Assembly (NCBI GenBank): GCA_032622095.1
Contig: CP136063.1
Coordinates: 89,569,980-89,633,979 of the forward strand
Direction of reading: 5' to 3'
DNA: 64,000 nt
Source: Siphonodentalium dalli
Lineage: Eukaryota; Mollusca; Scaphopoda; Gadilida; Siphonodentaliidae
Shown one piece after another: positions 22,658-33,485 of the stretch. Every line of letters starts with the position of its first letter. The first letter of the stretch is position 1. A model generated the notes under the pieces. It ran no database searches. It was not told the DNA's origin and saw only the letters and a list, made by a program, of their open reading frames with translations. Both the position numbers and the translations under genes were made by a program.

Positions 22658-23112
22658 AAGGTACTCAATCCGATTCGATGGTCCCCATAGCATCAGATTC
22701 CAACAACAAAAATGTTTTTGAAATGCAGCTTCAGTTATCAGAATCGATTAATTGCCCAAACATACCGCTAACCACAGTCAACTGCAGTATAAAATTGTCC
22801 AAAACCTGTTATTTATCAACATTTTCTTCAACGAAATTTTACCGGTTTGTCAAATATCTGACAAAAAGAAGCCACTTGATTTTAGAGTTATCCATCTTTA
22901 TCCGCAATTTGGTCCGAGACAGTCTTCTCGTCGACTTTTACTGACCCACTAAATATCCCAGGTGGTGAAAAATATTAGATTTAAAAAATCGATATCTGAT
23001 CGCTATGATCGAGCTTTGATGGGTGACTTCCTCGACTCGAATCAAATAATTTTTACCCCAGAAGCCAAATAAATAGTAATTGAGTGCCGCTTAATCGGAT
23101 TGAGTACCTTTA
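22658..23112. mobile_element. TIR element, family G, copy 1
   Basis: Inverted ends AAAGGTACTCAATCCGATT and AATCGGATTGAGTACCTTT. Copies at 37466-37905 and 63589 onward share GGCTTCGGGGGTAAAA and TTTGATTCGAGTCGAGGAA. This copy is in the opposite orientation to the other two. Flanks TT/AA leave the target size open (TTAA is possible). Confidence 0.65.
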
Positions 23113-23429
23113 AGGACTTGGGTTAAATCGTTTATTGTATACATTAGGGATAAGTGTTTATTTTATTTTCTGGATGGTTATCTTCAATAATTCAGTAAAG
23201 CTTACACAGCAGTAAATATTGTGAAATTTTTCATGATTATATTCCAACAAGAATAAAATTGTGAAGGTTCATACCTGGTCTTGAAGCACGGTAATCCACT
23301 AATTCAGCGCTCAATTTGTTCACTTTCTGACTTTAATAAGCGCGATTGTTATGTAGAATGGGTCGATAGCCCGCAAATCAGCATGTTCATTTGCACGAGA
23401 GGCATCAGCTAGAATGAAAACAAAAACCG

Positions 23430-24600
23430 CGAGTTTAATAGCATCAAACTGGGCAAAACTCCCCTTTCTGTGCACTTGCGGGAATGTATCCCCCCATGTG
23501 TCAATGAAAGTTGACACGGAGGATATACCACCTTCCGTGTTAAGGAAAATCGGACAGCGCTCCCTTTCCTAGGCGCTTGCCATGAATATACCCCTCCCCA
23601 TGTCACACAGTTTCAGGCAGAACTCCCTTTCACAGCGAATACAAATCATGAATTGGTTTGATCACCTTTAATGATTTTCATCGGACAGAACGCCCTTTCA
23701 TATGCACTTGCCAGGAATATATCACCCATTAATCACATCAGTTATGCCATTTATCTTCTGCAAATTAGGGAATATATCACACTCCATGTTAAGGAAAATC
23801 GGGCAGAACTCCCTTTCTTAGGCAAATGCCAGGAATATACCCCCCCCCCATGTCATAGAACAACTCGCAAAACAAAACCCCCTGCGCTTGCCAGGAATAT
23901 ACCGCACCCGGTCTCATGGAAAATCGGGCAGAACTGCTTTCCCTATATATGCGCTTATATAAAAGGACTTTAAGGACACCCCTGCCCAAACAACACTTGC
24001 AAAATCGAGCAGAACCCCCTTTCCTAGGCGCTTGCCAGGAATATACCCCACCCCCAAATCATATGCAACATCCAACAGAACCCCATATGTCCTTTCCAGG
24101 AATAGATATGTATTAAAGTGACTAATGAATTGAAGGCCACCCCCGCCCAAACAACACATGCAAAATCGAGCAGAACTCCCTTTCCTAGGCGCTTGCCAGG
24201 AATATACCCCTCGCCGTGTCATGCAGTTTCGGGCAGAACTCCCTTTCCTAGGCGCTTGCCAGGAATATACCCCTCCCCGTGTCATGCAGTTTCGGGCAGA
24301 ACTCACTTTCCTAGGCGCTTTCCAGGAATATACCCCTCTCCCAATCATATGCAACATTCAACATAACCCTTATGTCCTTTCCAGGAATAGATATATACAT
24401 ACTGGGATTTATTAAAGTGACTAAGGAATTGAAGGCCACCCCCGCCCAAACAACACATGCAAAATCGAGCAGTACTCTCTTTCCTAGGCGCTTGCCAGGA
24501 ATATACCCCTCCCCCAATTATATGCAACATTCAACAGAACCCCCTATGTCCTTTCCAGGAATAGATATATACATGTATACTGGGATTTATTAAAGCTCTT
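23430..24600. repeat. minisatellite, about 63-bp unit with higher-order structure
   Basis: The words CTTGCCAGGAATATACCCC and GGGCAGAACTCCCTTTCC recur about ten times. A longer block starting GAAGGCCACCCCCGCCC repeats at about 24133 and 24430. Frames such as 23914-24357 are repeat translations. Confidence 0.8.
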
Positions 24601-24776
24601 ATGACTGTACTCACCATGTTTTCCTCCACTGCATGCATATGGTCTTTACGAATTGCGGACACTCGTTAGATTCGCTATGGAAGCTGTCTGTGTACTTCAG
24701 GATATATAAAAATCTTCACATGTAATATCCACACTGGCAATCTCAGAAGAGGAAGTTAAGCCACAGTTAAATAATA

Positions 24777-24800
24777 TGACGTCATGACGTCATGACGTCA
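24777..24800. promoter_or_regulatory. three abutting CRE (TGACGTCA) palindromes
   Basis: Perfect TGACGTCA at 24777-24784, 24785-24792 and 24793-24800. This is the full consensus for CREB/ATF-type bZIP factors. It lies between the right inverted repeat and the element's gene, the expected promoter side. A promoter role is inferred. Confidence 0.55.
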
Positions 24801-24879
24801 CAACATCACTGTCACCCCCACCTCATATGGAATGGGGTTTTTATGCAATGTTATCATAGTCTATTTTGGTTGTTCAATA

Positions 24880-25870
24880 CAAGAAAATGAATAAATATAT
24901 CAAAATATACATTGGCAATATAACTTCAACTTATATAGTGTCTGAGAAATCGTCCAATTCCAAAATTATCCAACTTTTTAAAAACATCAATGAGTTCACA
25001 CTGAAATGGCAATGAAATGCCGTTTTGGCCGATTTACCGAAAATGTTTTAAGTACATGAATAGAACAATCATAGTATGTATCATTCATTAATGTAACCAA
25101 TGTAGCATATGATATTACTACCAATTGTCCGGTGAAAACATCATTATTTGAGGAAGATTGCTCGGTTTCCATGGCAACAGTTGAATAAAACACAACAATT
25201 ACACATCACAGAAATCCAGATTCAAATTGCATGTCAGAAAACAAATTCCAGAAAAGTTATATTGTGTCGGAAGTGTTATAGGACTGCATTTCTTTCCAAT
25301 AACGGCATTTTTTGTATTTTTTAAATATCGTTTCCATGGTAACATGTCTTTCTCACAGGATTTGGATTTTACAACAGTTTTATTGAAACTCCTGATAAGT
25401 ACACGGTAGAGGTTATCATAATATGTATTCATTATTACTCTAGCCAATGTAGTATCTAATAAATATAGCAATTCCAAAATTTTCGATATTTTTGCAAAAA
25501 TCATCATTTTTCACCCAAAAATGGCAATAAAACCCACAAAACAGATGTTTGTACCCCAATTGATACTGTAATAGTTAGAACATTGTTTTCGTGGAAAAAA
25601 AACATCAAAATATTATCTTTAACATCTGGTCCTGTCCCAAAAATGGGATTAAATTCGTTTTTACCATCTGCTGAAGGGTAATTATCTCAAAATGTGTCTA
25701 CATTGTTTAAACGCCGTTTCCATAGCAACGGCACCACTTTCAATTTTTACAGCAGGGCGGAACATGAAGCTGACATCTTCTACTTTCATATGATATATAA
25801 TTTTTCCGTGTGTAAAGAAAAAAATTAAACTCGAAAAATAAGCCCCGTTGGGGCCAATACCGCTCATCTA
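24880..25870 (-). repeat. right terminal inverted repeat of the 10.3-kb element
   Basis: Reverse complement of the left arm with moderate divergence; best preserved from about 25130 to 25870. It also holds a duplicated subunit (GGCAATGAAATGCC near 25007; GGCAATAAAACCC near 25522). Confidence 0.75.
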
Positions 25871-25873
25871 ATA

Positions 25874-25975
25874 GTACATGAGTACTAACATATCAATGTT
25901 ATGCACCCGAACAAGTCCATAATATGTCGTTAAGTAACAGGTATTGACTAAGAAATATATTACCTGTGTTATATC
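25874..25975. repeat. dispersed host repeat, right part (interrupted copy)
   Basis: Continues the repeat broken at 15542: GAACAAGTCCATAATATGTC and AACAGGTATT match 59330-59375. Confidence 0.65.
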
Positions 25976-26029
25976 TACATCAATGAATGAGTGAGAAACC
26001 ATAAAGTGTTGGTATCTTCTTGTTGTTTG

Positions 26030-26440
26030 ACCTTTTCGATACTAAATGGATTCTCCCACTCAGTTAAAAAGTCTACATCGGAATAGTCTATTATTGATTT
26101 AGAGGGATACTAAGGTGATAATAGCAGACGACAGATAAATAAAAGTGCAGAAGGAGCCCTATTTAATGAGGGAAATGTTTAGATAATAAGTTCAACAAAT
26201 GACCATATGGGATAACTACAGTAATGTCCTATATAATCGACCCCTAAACCACAGCAGAATTATGGGAAATTTTTCAGGATTTAGTCGGAAATATGGCTTT
26301 CTGCCATAAATCGGAAAGCTTTCTCAAGCCTTATTACCAACTAAATCCTGAAAAATTTCCCATAATTCTGCTGTGGTTAAAGGGTCATATACTTTGGGCA
26401 TTACTGTACTTGTCATTGATGCTGTAGTATAGAAAGGCTA
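26030..26440. mobile_element. family E piggyBac-like MITE, host of a family M copy
   Basis: Family E words ACTAAATGGATTCTCCCACT, AGATAATAAGTTCAACAAAT and GTATAGAAAGG are present, interrupted at 26219-26406. Confidence 0.5.
26219..26406. mobile_element. Tc1/mariner-like foldback MITE, family M, copy 5
   Basis: TA-flanked palindrome with tip CAGTAATGTCCTATATAAT and a shortened loop. Inserted in a family E element. Confidence 0.7.
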
Positions 26441-26849
26441 AAACAAAAAGTTAGAAACTTCTACATGACATATAAAGCAGACTCCACCCAATTAAGATAT
26501 TATTTCTGTTTGTTGTGTTGGAAAAACAGGAAAAACACGTGCAGGAATAACCTTTTGTAACAATTGGCAAACTCTTGACCAATGGGAAGCGTCCTACCAT
26601 GACTTACGCGATGCATGTCAAACCGCGTTTGGATAATACAGTGTTCTGTAACTCAATCGAATTGTAGGTTTTACAAGGCCGAAGGTAACGGTTTCAAAAT
26701 GTTGGAAAATACAATTCGTTCCTAAATTCCAGCAAGATTAATTATTTTGAGAATATAATTCCCAAAATAACCCAATTTATACCAGAATATATTTCCAAAA
26801 CAAAATGGGCTTCGGAAAAATAATCCTGTAACTCTGACAACATGTTTAA

Positions 26850-27140
26850 CCTCTTTGCTGCTATGATGTCCCTAACTACTACATACGTAAAAGTGCATGT
26901 TGTTTGCTATATGGTCCCTAGTACCATTCATAGCAGGAGCTCAGAAGTTATTGGATATGGTCGACTCGCATATATAAGAGAATGCATTGGCACAGGGCAT
27001 AACTGTAACTATCACAATGTGGTCAAGGAGCCGGTTCCAATGATATCCATATTTGTATGGTTCTATTGAGACAGACCGAAGATATTTTAGGCTGTTGAAG
27101 CTTTATTTGGCCGGTTTTGGCCGGTTTGTTGGGTAAAGGG
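26850..27140. mobile_element. chimeric piggyBac-like MITE (D-type left, A-type right)
   Basis: The left end after TTAA (26846-26849) reads CCTCTTTGCTGCTATGATG, as in family D. The right half (GGTCGACTCGCATATATAAG through TTTGTTGGGTAAAGGG) is family A. The right flank is TTAT rather than TTAA. Confidence 0.55.
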
Positions 27141-27212
27141 TTATGGCAGAAAACTTATAGCTGCCATAAAGAGTATCTAATCAAAGAACAACAGTGCTTT
27201 CTACATTAGCTA

Positions 27213-27425
27213 CAGTAATGCCCAAAATAATCGACTCCTTAACCACAGCAGAATTATGGGTAACTTTTCAGGATTTAGTCGGAAATATGGCTTGTTGCCA
27301 TTCATCGGAAAGCTCTCAGTGTGAGCTTTCCGATGAATGGCAATAAGCCATATTTCCGACTAAATCCTGAAAAGTTACCCATAATTCTGCTGTGGTTAAA
27401 GAGTTGATTATTTAGGGCATTACGG
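27213..27425. mobile_element. Tc1/mariner-like foldback MITE, family M, copy 6
   Basis: 213-bp near-perfect palindrome with TA flanks; one tip mutated to ACGG. Confidence 0.7.
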
Positions 27426-27429
27426 TACA

Positions 27430-28131
27430 CTGTGTATAAGAGGAGACTTAAATCTTATCAATCTCAAAACAGGAGGTGAGAAGGCATATAAAATACAAAT
27501 CTGCAACAAAAACAACTCTAATCCTATTTAACCAATCACAGAAAAGACAAACCAGCGAGTTTTGGAGTAAATTATTTAAATTACGACAGCCCCAGCACTG
27601 TGATATTGCTCAAACAAGTGCACCAGCGCAAAGGCGGCTTTTCGCCAAGGTTTATTAACTTCTGAAATGGCTTAATTTGATTATAGCCATGTTATTCATC
27701 GAAAATAGTTAAAATTTGATAGCTCCCATATAGAGGCGATCCTAAACATGCCTGTAAATTTTCAAAAACATTTCTCCAAATAAATATGAAGTTAGGTGAT
27801 GATCGAATGAGCCAAAGGAAATTATTGATGGATGCAATGATGACCAACCCACAGTAATAGCTCAAACTTTAAAAAGTATAGTTGAGCTAAAAACCACAAA
27901 TCGTAAGAGTTCCCTGAAATTGAGTTTCTTGAGAAATTATAAAGTGACTTGTTAAAACTTTTGCTTAAAGAAAATATTTTTTTTTTGCAAAATGTGAATT
28001 ATTTGCATTTGGCAAATATCACAAACAGCAGCATGAAACCTGACCTCAATCCAGCTATCTCAATGGTATGAATAACGCAGAAGGGATATTAGTTGTATGT
28101 AAAAACATAAACCTAGATTTTGTAGAGAATA
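27430..28131. other. non-coding; part of a dispersed repeat
   Basis: 27700-27860 (TCCTAAACATGCCTGTAAAT, ATGAAGTTAGGTGATGATCG) is related to 59860-60400. No exon was seen. Confidence 0.4.
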
Positions 28132-28270
28132 CAGTAATGCCCTAAATAATTGACTCCTTAACCACAGCAGAATTATGGATAATTTTTCAGGATTTTGTCA
28201 GAAATATGGCTTGTTGCCATTCATCAGAAAGCTCTCACTGCTGTGGAGGCGATTATTTAGGACATTACTG
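28132..28270. mobile_element. Tc1/mariner-like foldback MITE, family M, copy 7
   Basis: Internally deleted copy, TA flanks, tips CAGTAATGCCCTAAATAAT and GGACATTACTG. It ends 18 bp from the donor site of the adjoining ferlin exon. Confidence 0.65.
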
Positions 28271-28288
28271 TATAAGAGTTGATCAAAC

Positions 28289-28386
28289 CTGTCTCGTTCT
28301 CGTCGATGAGCGACACTCTATCATCATTCGACTCCCCAGTAGCTAGACTCTTGGCTGCCAACATCATCTTAACCACAGAGCCAAAC
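28289..28386 (-). CDS. ferlin exon 5 in window (linker)
   Basis: A 98-bp exon, acceptor ATTATTAG and donor ACAG|GTTTGA. The first G completes the lysine codon AA|G from exon 4, then FGSVVKMMLAAKSLATG and ESNDDRVSLIDENET follow. The final G joins AC of exon 6 as aspartate. I looked for it because exons 4 and 6 did not join in frame; it restores phase exactly at both ends, which is strong support. No recognised domain; it is part of the flexible region between C2A and C2B. Transposons lie 18 bp beyond its donor and about 35 bp before its acceptor. Confidence 0.8.
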
Positions 28387-28420
28387 CTAATAATATAATA
28401 AAATAACCTATAATTTTCAA

Positions 28421-28662
28421 ACCTTAATAACATGAGTGCCAGGTCGATTTTTGTATCAACCCATATACCCTGTGCCAATGCATTCTCTTATATATGCGAG
28501 TCGACCATAGGTCGCCTCGCATATATAAGAGAATGCATTGGCCTAACAATTTATTATTTTTTTTACAATTTTTTACAATTTTAATAATTTATTCTTATAT
28601 TCTTTAACAGACTTATTTTGTAGGTTTAGGGCCGATGAGATCGGCCCCTGGCACTCAAAGGG
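28421..28662. mobile_element. family C piggyBac-like MITE, left end damaged
   Basis: The right end CTGGCACTCAAAGGG precedes TTAA (28663-28666). The left end is degraded (GAGTGCCAGGTCGATTTTTG). One CTTATATATGCGAG palindrome at 28475-28543, then an AT-rich spacer. Confidence 0.6.
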
Positions 28663-28666
28663 TTAA

Positions 28667-29740
28667 TAACATGCATATATTATTTTACCTCACCCATTTT
28701 TACAGCTTCTGATTTGTCGAAACTGAGCACTTTATTGATAATGTATTGTGCTAAATTTACTGTTAACTATACTGTTGGTATAGTATCATGAAAAATTGAC
28801 ACAATAGGGTACCAATACATCAAACTAAGACAAAAACATAAAATGAAAATTAATATACTGCAATAAGACAACAATTTACTGATACAACATGTTCTAAAAC
28901 TGTTTTTTTACAGGAACGACATGTGCCATGTGAATTAAATTATCGGTAATTATTCTTCATATATGGGTCTTTGATGTGCTAAACTGAAAACAACTGTTGG
29001 TGGGTACAAGATCAAATTTTCCGAAAAAAATATGTGACTGGCCGAGAGCTGTGTCCTATTATGTATGGTCTTGTGCTAAATATAGCACACTACCACACCT
29101 GTATATAGTATCGTGCTACTATACCAAACTTGCATGCAACGAGCAAAGAACAGAGACCTCCATCTCGAGAAAAGAGATATACGCAAATGTATTCACCAAT
29201 TTACTAAGGCATGTATCCAAGAAAATTAATATGTTACTGTGAACATGTTTTTCACAGGAACAACGTCATCTTGCGAAGTGGCAATAATCGGTTGAATTCA
29301 CATTGCGGTAGTTTCAATTTTTTTTCTGCATTCGAAATAAAACTTGATTTCTACATATTTCGATTTATTGAACTAGATTTCAAGAAATTCTTCTTACAAT
29401 TATGTTTCTTTTGAACTGTTTAATGGTAAGTGGATAATCATATTTGTTCTCAGTTAAACGGGTTGTACTTTATTTCTATTAACTTCTCCTCGAGGGACTT
29501 TGAACAGTCCGGCAGTTTATGTTGATGGGATACAGTTATTTATTACACTCCTATGCACGTCTGATAATTTCCATTGAAACGCCAATTAAAAATGGTAATG
29601 TCACTAGTGAATTGTGACATTTCTCGTTATGTCATTGTCGTTACGTCGCTTGCTGATCTTGACTGAAATTTCAGTGGTTATCTTTCTCCACACTGAGCGT
29701 TTTAATAATATTTGGTAAACCAAAATGATGCTGAAGTGTA
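28667..29740. other. non-coding, nothing recognised
   Basis: AT-rich ferlin intron. The small frames at 28997-29242 and 29211-29414 lack family features. Confidence 0.4.
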
Positions 29741-29742
29741 AT

Positions 29743-29913
29743 AAATAGAGTAATCAATTAGTTCCGAGAATTACACTAAATAATTCATCACTCGAGGTGA
29801 GAGACGTTTAGGTAAGAAACTTGTGCGCTAACGCACACTCGTTTCTTACCGACGTCTCCCGCCTCTTGTGAATTATTTAACATAATTCTCGGAACCATTT
29901 GATTACTCTCTAT
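29743..29913. repeat. 171-bp foldback
   Basis: Arms GAGTAATCAATTAGTTCCGA and complement, inner arms GGTAAGAAAC/GTTTCTTACC around a GCGCTAACGC loop. TA-like flanks; probably a MITE. Confidence 0.6.
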
Positions 29914-30867
29914 GTAATATACATGCTACATGTTCACAGCAACATCTCCAAATAAGGTATGGATCATATTAATGTAAACTCTAATAACTAAATGTGAAAA
30001 TCAATTTACTAAATGATAAATATTAAAAAGTTAACCTTTAAATAATTCAGTTTCCTTTTATATCGATCAAGCAAAAAACCGATTACAAAAAGCAGTCGAA
30101 GCGACAATGTCTGACTCAATTGATTTCAGACCTGTCAAACTGACATGAAACTGATATTTATCCAAACGTCACCGAATTAATAGTTTTTCCACTTGGCTAC
30201 ATAATATGTCTTATATTGTAATTACAGAGTAGACATTACCTATATTAAGACGACAATTTTGGCCCTTAGCTGAGATCCCTGGACTATAGGCTACTGAATT
30301 CTGTCTCAGTGTACAAAGGTGTTAAATTGGTAGCCATTGAGAACCTTGCACTAAGTGCCCATATTTATAATGTGGGATAGCAGTATGACGACAGTATGAA
30401 CCAAATCCATTGAGAGTTTTCAGCTAAAAACCAATAAAAGTTAAATTTCTATGTCGAAAAGGAACCACAACTGGCTAAAATAATTGGACAAATTCCTGAT
30501 TCAAGCACAGATTGTACTGGTATTCAACTCAGTCAATTCAGTCACATACCATGTTTGATGGTGATCAAGCAACCCTAGCTAACTGCATCAATATATTAGA
30601 AACCAAGAAAACTAGAATTTGGAAGTCGAAAAAGATCGGTAACTCTGGTAGAAATTGGTGGATGGATTCAAAAATTGTACTTTATATGTACTTTTGGGTT
30701 TCAAATCTGCAGACCAATTTTCATGCCATTCAATCAACATTACCTGAAGTTATCATCAAGAACCCATGAAAACACATCGAACATCGAACTTGACCTGTAT
30801 TTTTCAGTCAATTTAGAAGAACTAAAGATATCGTCCATAAATAAAATATGAACAGACGGACAGACAG
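29914..30867. other. non-coding, nothing recognised
   Basis: The 30512-30769 frame has no recognisable domain and no splice context that fits the ferlin phases. Confidence 0.4.
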
Positions 30868-31014
30868 ACATAATAAATAGAGGATCTACAATGAGTCCCC
30901 AGTTTATAACAGAATTTACAAAACAAGTCCAATAAATTAGGTTTGGTCAGAGCCTTTGGCGAGCTCCAGACCTAATTTACTGGGGACGATTTGTAGATTC
31001 TATTTATTACATGA
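30868..31014. repeat. 147-bp foldback
   Basis: Outer arms AATAAATAGAGGATCTACAA and partner; inner arms AATTAGGTTTGG/CCAGACCTAATTT. Confidence 0.55.
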
Positions 31015-31041
31015 TCCAAAACCTCGACAAAACATACTTAA

Positions 31042-31225
31042 CCCTTTCAGTGCCAAGTCCGATTTTTGTATCAACCCATATTTTCTTGATCATTTTTCAA
31101 ATTTATTGATTATAATAATGTGATACATTGACATCAAAATATCACATTATTATAATCAATAAATTTGAAAAATGATCAAGGAAATATGGGTTCGATACAA
31201 AAAATCGGACTTGGCACTGAAAGGG
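31042..31225. mobile_element. piggyBac-like foldback MITE, family C, copy 1
   Basis: TTAA at 31038-31041 and 31226-31229. A nearly perfect palindrome from CCCTTTCAGTGCCAAGTCCG to its complement. This copy lacks the CTTATATATGCGAG core. Confidence 0.75.
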
Positions 31226-31432
31226 TTAAATCAACAAATGGCTTCTATAAGGCATGCGATGACGTTTCAGGTAATTATGAGTTGTTTGTCCACATAAATA
31301 GTCCCAGATAAATAAAGACTTTTTGGCGCATTTTTAATGGCATATATTTAAATGACACAACTTTTAAAACTCTTCATTCGTTTAATATCACAATTTATAG
31401 AATGGGTTTATTGAATGGAAAAGGGTAGGATC

Positions 31433-32585
31433 CAGGCCTGAGCCTAGGGGTCCAGAACAGGGAGACTTGAAGTCTCCCTCCAGGAAATTTAGGGAGACTT
31501 CAGGAAATTTAGGGAGACTTCAGGGAGAAGTGGGGAGACTACCAAAAATTTACAATTTTCAAATATCGCTTTATTTTATACCGGTAACATCTGACAATAA
31601 AAATTTTAAAAAGATGAAATAAAACTAAAAAAATTGACTTTATCTGAAATTAGCTTAAGCTTAATTAATTGTTATTGTACATTTAAAATTTTTGGAAATG
31701 TTTTGTGTAGCTATCATTTAAGCAAGACAATTATCAAGTTACAGTAGTAGTTAATTTTTTAACTAAATGAAAGTAGTATTATTTCCTAGACTGCAGCCTG
31801 GAAGATACGTTTGTACAGTCTGAATTATGATACATGTAACTTTGTAAGTTTAATTTGGTCACGGCTGTAATGTGGGTGTCTGCTAAAATAAACAATAAGG
31901 ACCAACTAACAAAGGAGTTGCAAAAGCTTTTATTAATTATTGGCCTCCCTTAATTAATGCCAACATCACTGGTATAATCCGATTAAAGCAATAAACTTGA
32001 CATTATTTTATTTACGGAAGCGGTCTCTTCAAAAAGCCCGACGCGGTCTCTTCAAAAAGTCCGACGCGTTACCGAAACGAACTTCCGAAGCGCCTGGTAC
32101 ATACTCTGATAATGTCGTAATTGTTTTATATCTGAAAAGCGGGACGGCGGTCTTTTAAGTTAATTAAAACATTTATTTGTGACACTCACGATGGTCAGTA
32201 ACAACACAGATGCGAACATCTCATCGTGTTTTCAGCGTGTCAAAACATTCGTGATTAACATTCATTATCGCAAAGGGATCGAACAAAGGCGACTGAATGA
32301 CAACACAAAACAATATGTCATATTTTATTTTTTATTTTAAACACTTGGGTCTTTGTCTCTGCATCGTCTGTTTCTTTTTGGGATGGCCGCCACAATTCAT
32401 CTATATACCGTTTTATACGGACATGTCCGGAAAAAAAACTAGAAAAAAAATTAAGAAAAAAAAGAAGAAAAAAATTCCCCCTAAAATTGAAGGCGACTTC
32501 GATTTCGCCTTAGAGTGACGACAGGGCGAAGTCAGCGACAGTAAGGCGACAATCTCGCCCGAGTCGCCATGTGAGCTGAGGCCTG
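31433..32585. mobile_element. 1153-bp hAT-like element
   Basis: Perfect 8-bp duplication GTAGGATC (31425-31432 and 32586-32593) flanks termini CAGGCCTGAGC and GCTGAGGCCTG. Subterminal GGGAGACTT and GGCGACTTCG/GGGCGAAGTC motifs occur. No transposase frame; the lysine-rich frame at 32297-32518 is an A-tract artefact. Confidence 0.75.
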
Positions 32586-32593
32586 GTAGGATC

Positions 32594-33389
32594 ATGTAAT
32601 AATAAATAATACGTCATGTTTTTTAAACTGGTGTATACAAACCAGTATAAGAATAATATGATGAAATTTCTGACTTTTAGGTCACTTGAACTGGGCGTAA
32701 AGTCAACTATGAAGCAATATAGGCAACCACACTTTGATGTAAATCAGTATTATTCCTACCGATTTCACTAGCTGGTTTACGTCAAAGGAGTATAATTTCA
32801 ATTAAAATAAGGACGCAAACATTAGAGATATATCCCAAGAGGTCGCCATTAGTAATAGATGGTAATAGCCCAGACAGCTCCCAGATGACATGTTGTGAGT
32901 GGAAAGTATACTCTTCTGACAACACTGCAGACTGGTACATAAATTGTGCATTCCATCAATCCCTTGCGCAGTGACGCATTGAATGGTTAAGTTGGAATTG
33001 TGATAAATCGTAAGATCCCTAAATGCCAATTACGCTAATTTAATATTGTAAGTTACTGGGGCATTGAGGTAAGGTGGTGGCATGAGCATATGGACGTCTT
33101 CCTGCCGCCACCATTTGGGAACGGAAAATATGGAAATACACAAATTTGTCCAGATATCAAGTTACAAATAGCAAACATTGGATTGTACCCTGAAAACTTC
33201 TCCAATGCATGCTATTAAAAGTGTTTAAACTAGACAATGTTTTAAATCAGTTTGCACCGAATAGTTAATATTTTGCACTGAACTACTGGTTAAAATGGGC
33301 ATATGAATCCCGAGTACCAGTTACCAGAGGAGTATGAATTCTGCGTACCACTACGAAATCACCCGAATACTGTGTTCCAGAAAAAGGGA

Positions 33390-33390
<1 letters not shown>
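32594..33390. other. non-coding, nothing recognised
   Basis: Intron between ferlin exons 4 and 5, without clear repeats. Confidence 0.4.

Positions 33391-33391
<1 letters not shown>

Positions 33392-33443
<52 letters not shown>
33392..33443 (+). repeat. 52-base uninterrupted G run
   Basis: Poly-G on plus, poly-C in the ferlin transcript, starting 42 nt after the exon 4 donor. Exact length is likely unstable or misassembled. Confidence 0.9.
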
Positions 33444-33446
<3 letters not shown>

Positions 33447-33485
33447 CATACTCATTTGAGCGTAAATATTTATAATTTTACTAAC

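Larger units (their letters stand above)
15543..25870 (-). mobile_element. 10.3-kb Academ-like DNA transposon with XPG nuclease
   Basis: The left tip TAGAGGAGCGGTCTTG and right tip (inverse) TAGATGAGCGGTATTG are flanked by ATA on both sides (15540-15542, 25871-25873). Long imperfect inverted repeats follow (15543 to about 16270 against 25870 to about 25130), with weaker similarity further in. The single large gene (17052-21857) encodes a transposase-like core fused to a FEN1/XPG-type nuclease. From memory of the repeat literature, the Academ superfamily makes 3-4 bp duplications and one of its groups (AcademX) carries an XPG-like nuclease; that fits. The element is not young: a MITE, a TIR element and a minisatellite lie between gene and right end. 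Yet the long frame is intact. Confidence 0.75.

Noticed and set aside
23320-23517. Possible extra ferlin exon or 5' exon of the transposon gene
   Set aside because: No donor/acceptor pair fits the required phases, and ferlin exons 5 and 6 already join in frame.
23430-24600. CRISPR-like array
   Set aside because: Units are contiguous without unique spacers of constant size; it is a minisatellite in an animal intron.
32297-32518. Basic 73-codon frame with poly-Lys
   Set aside because: An A-rich tract within a hAT-like element; no domain.
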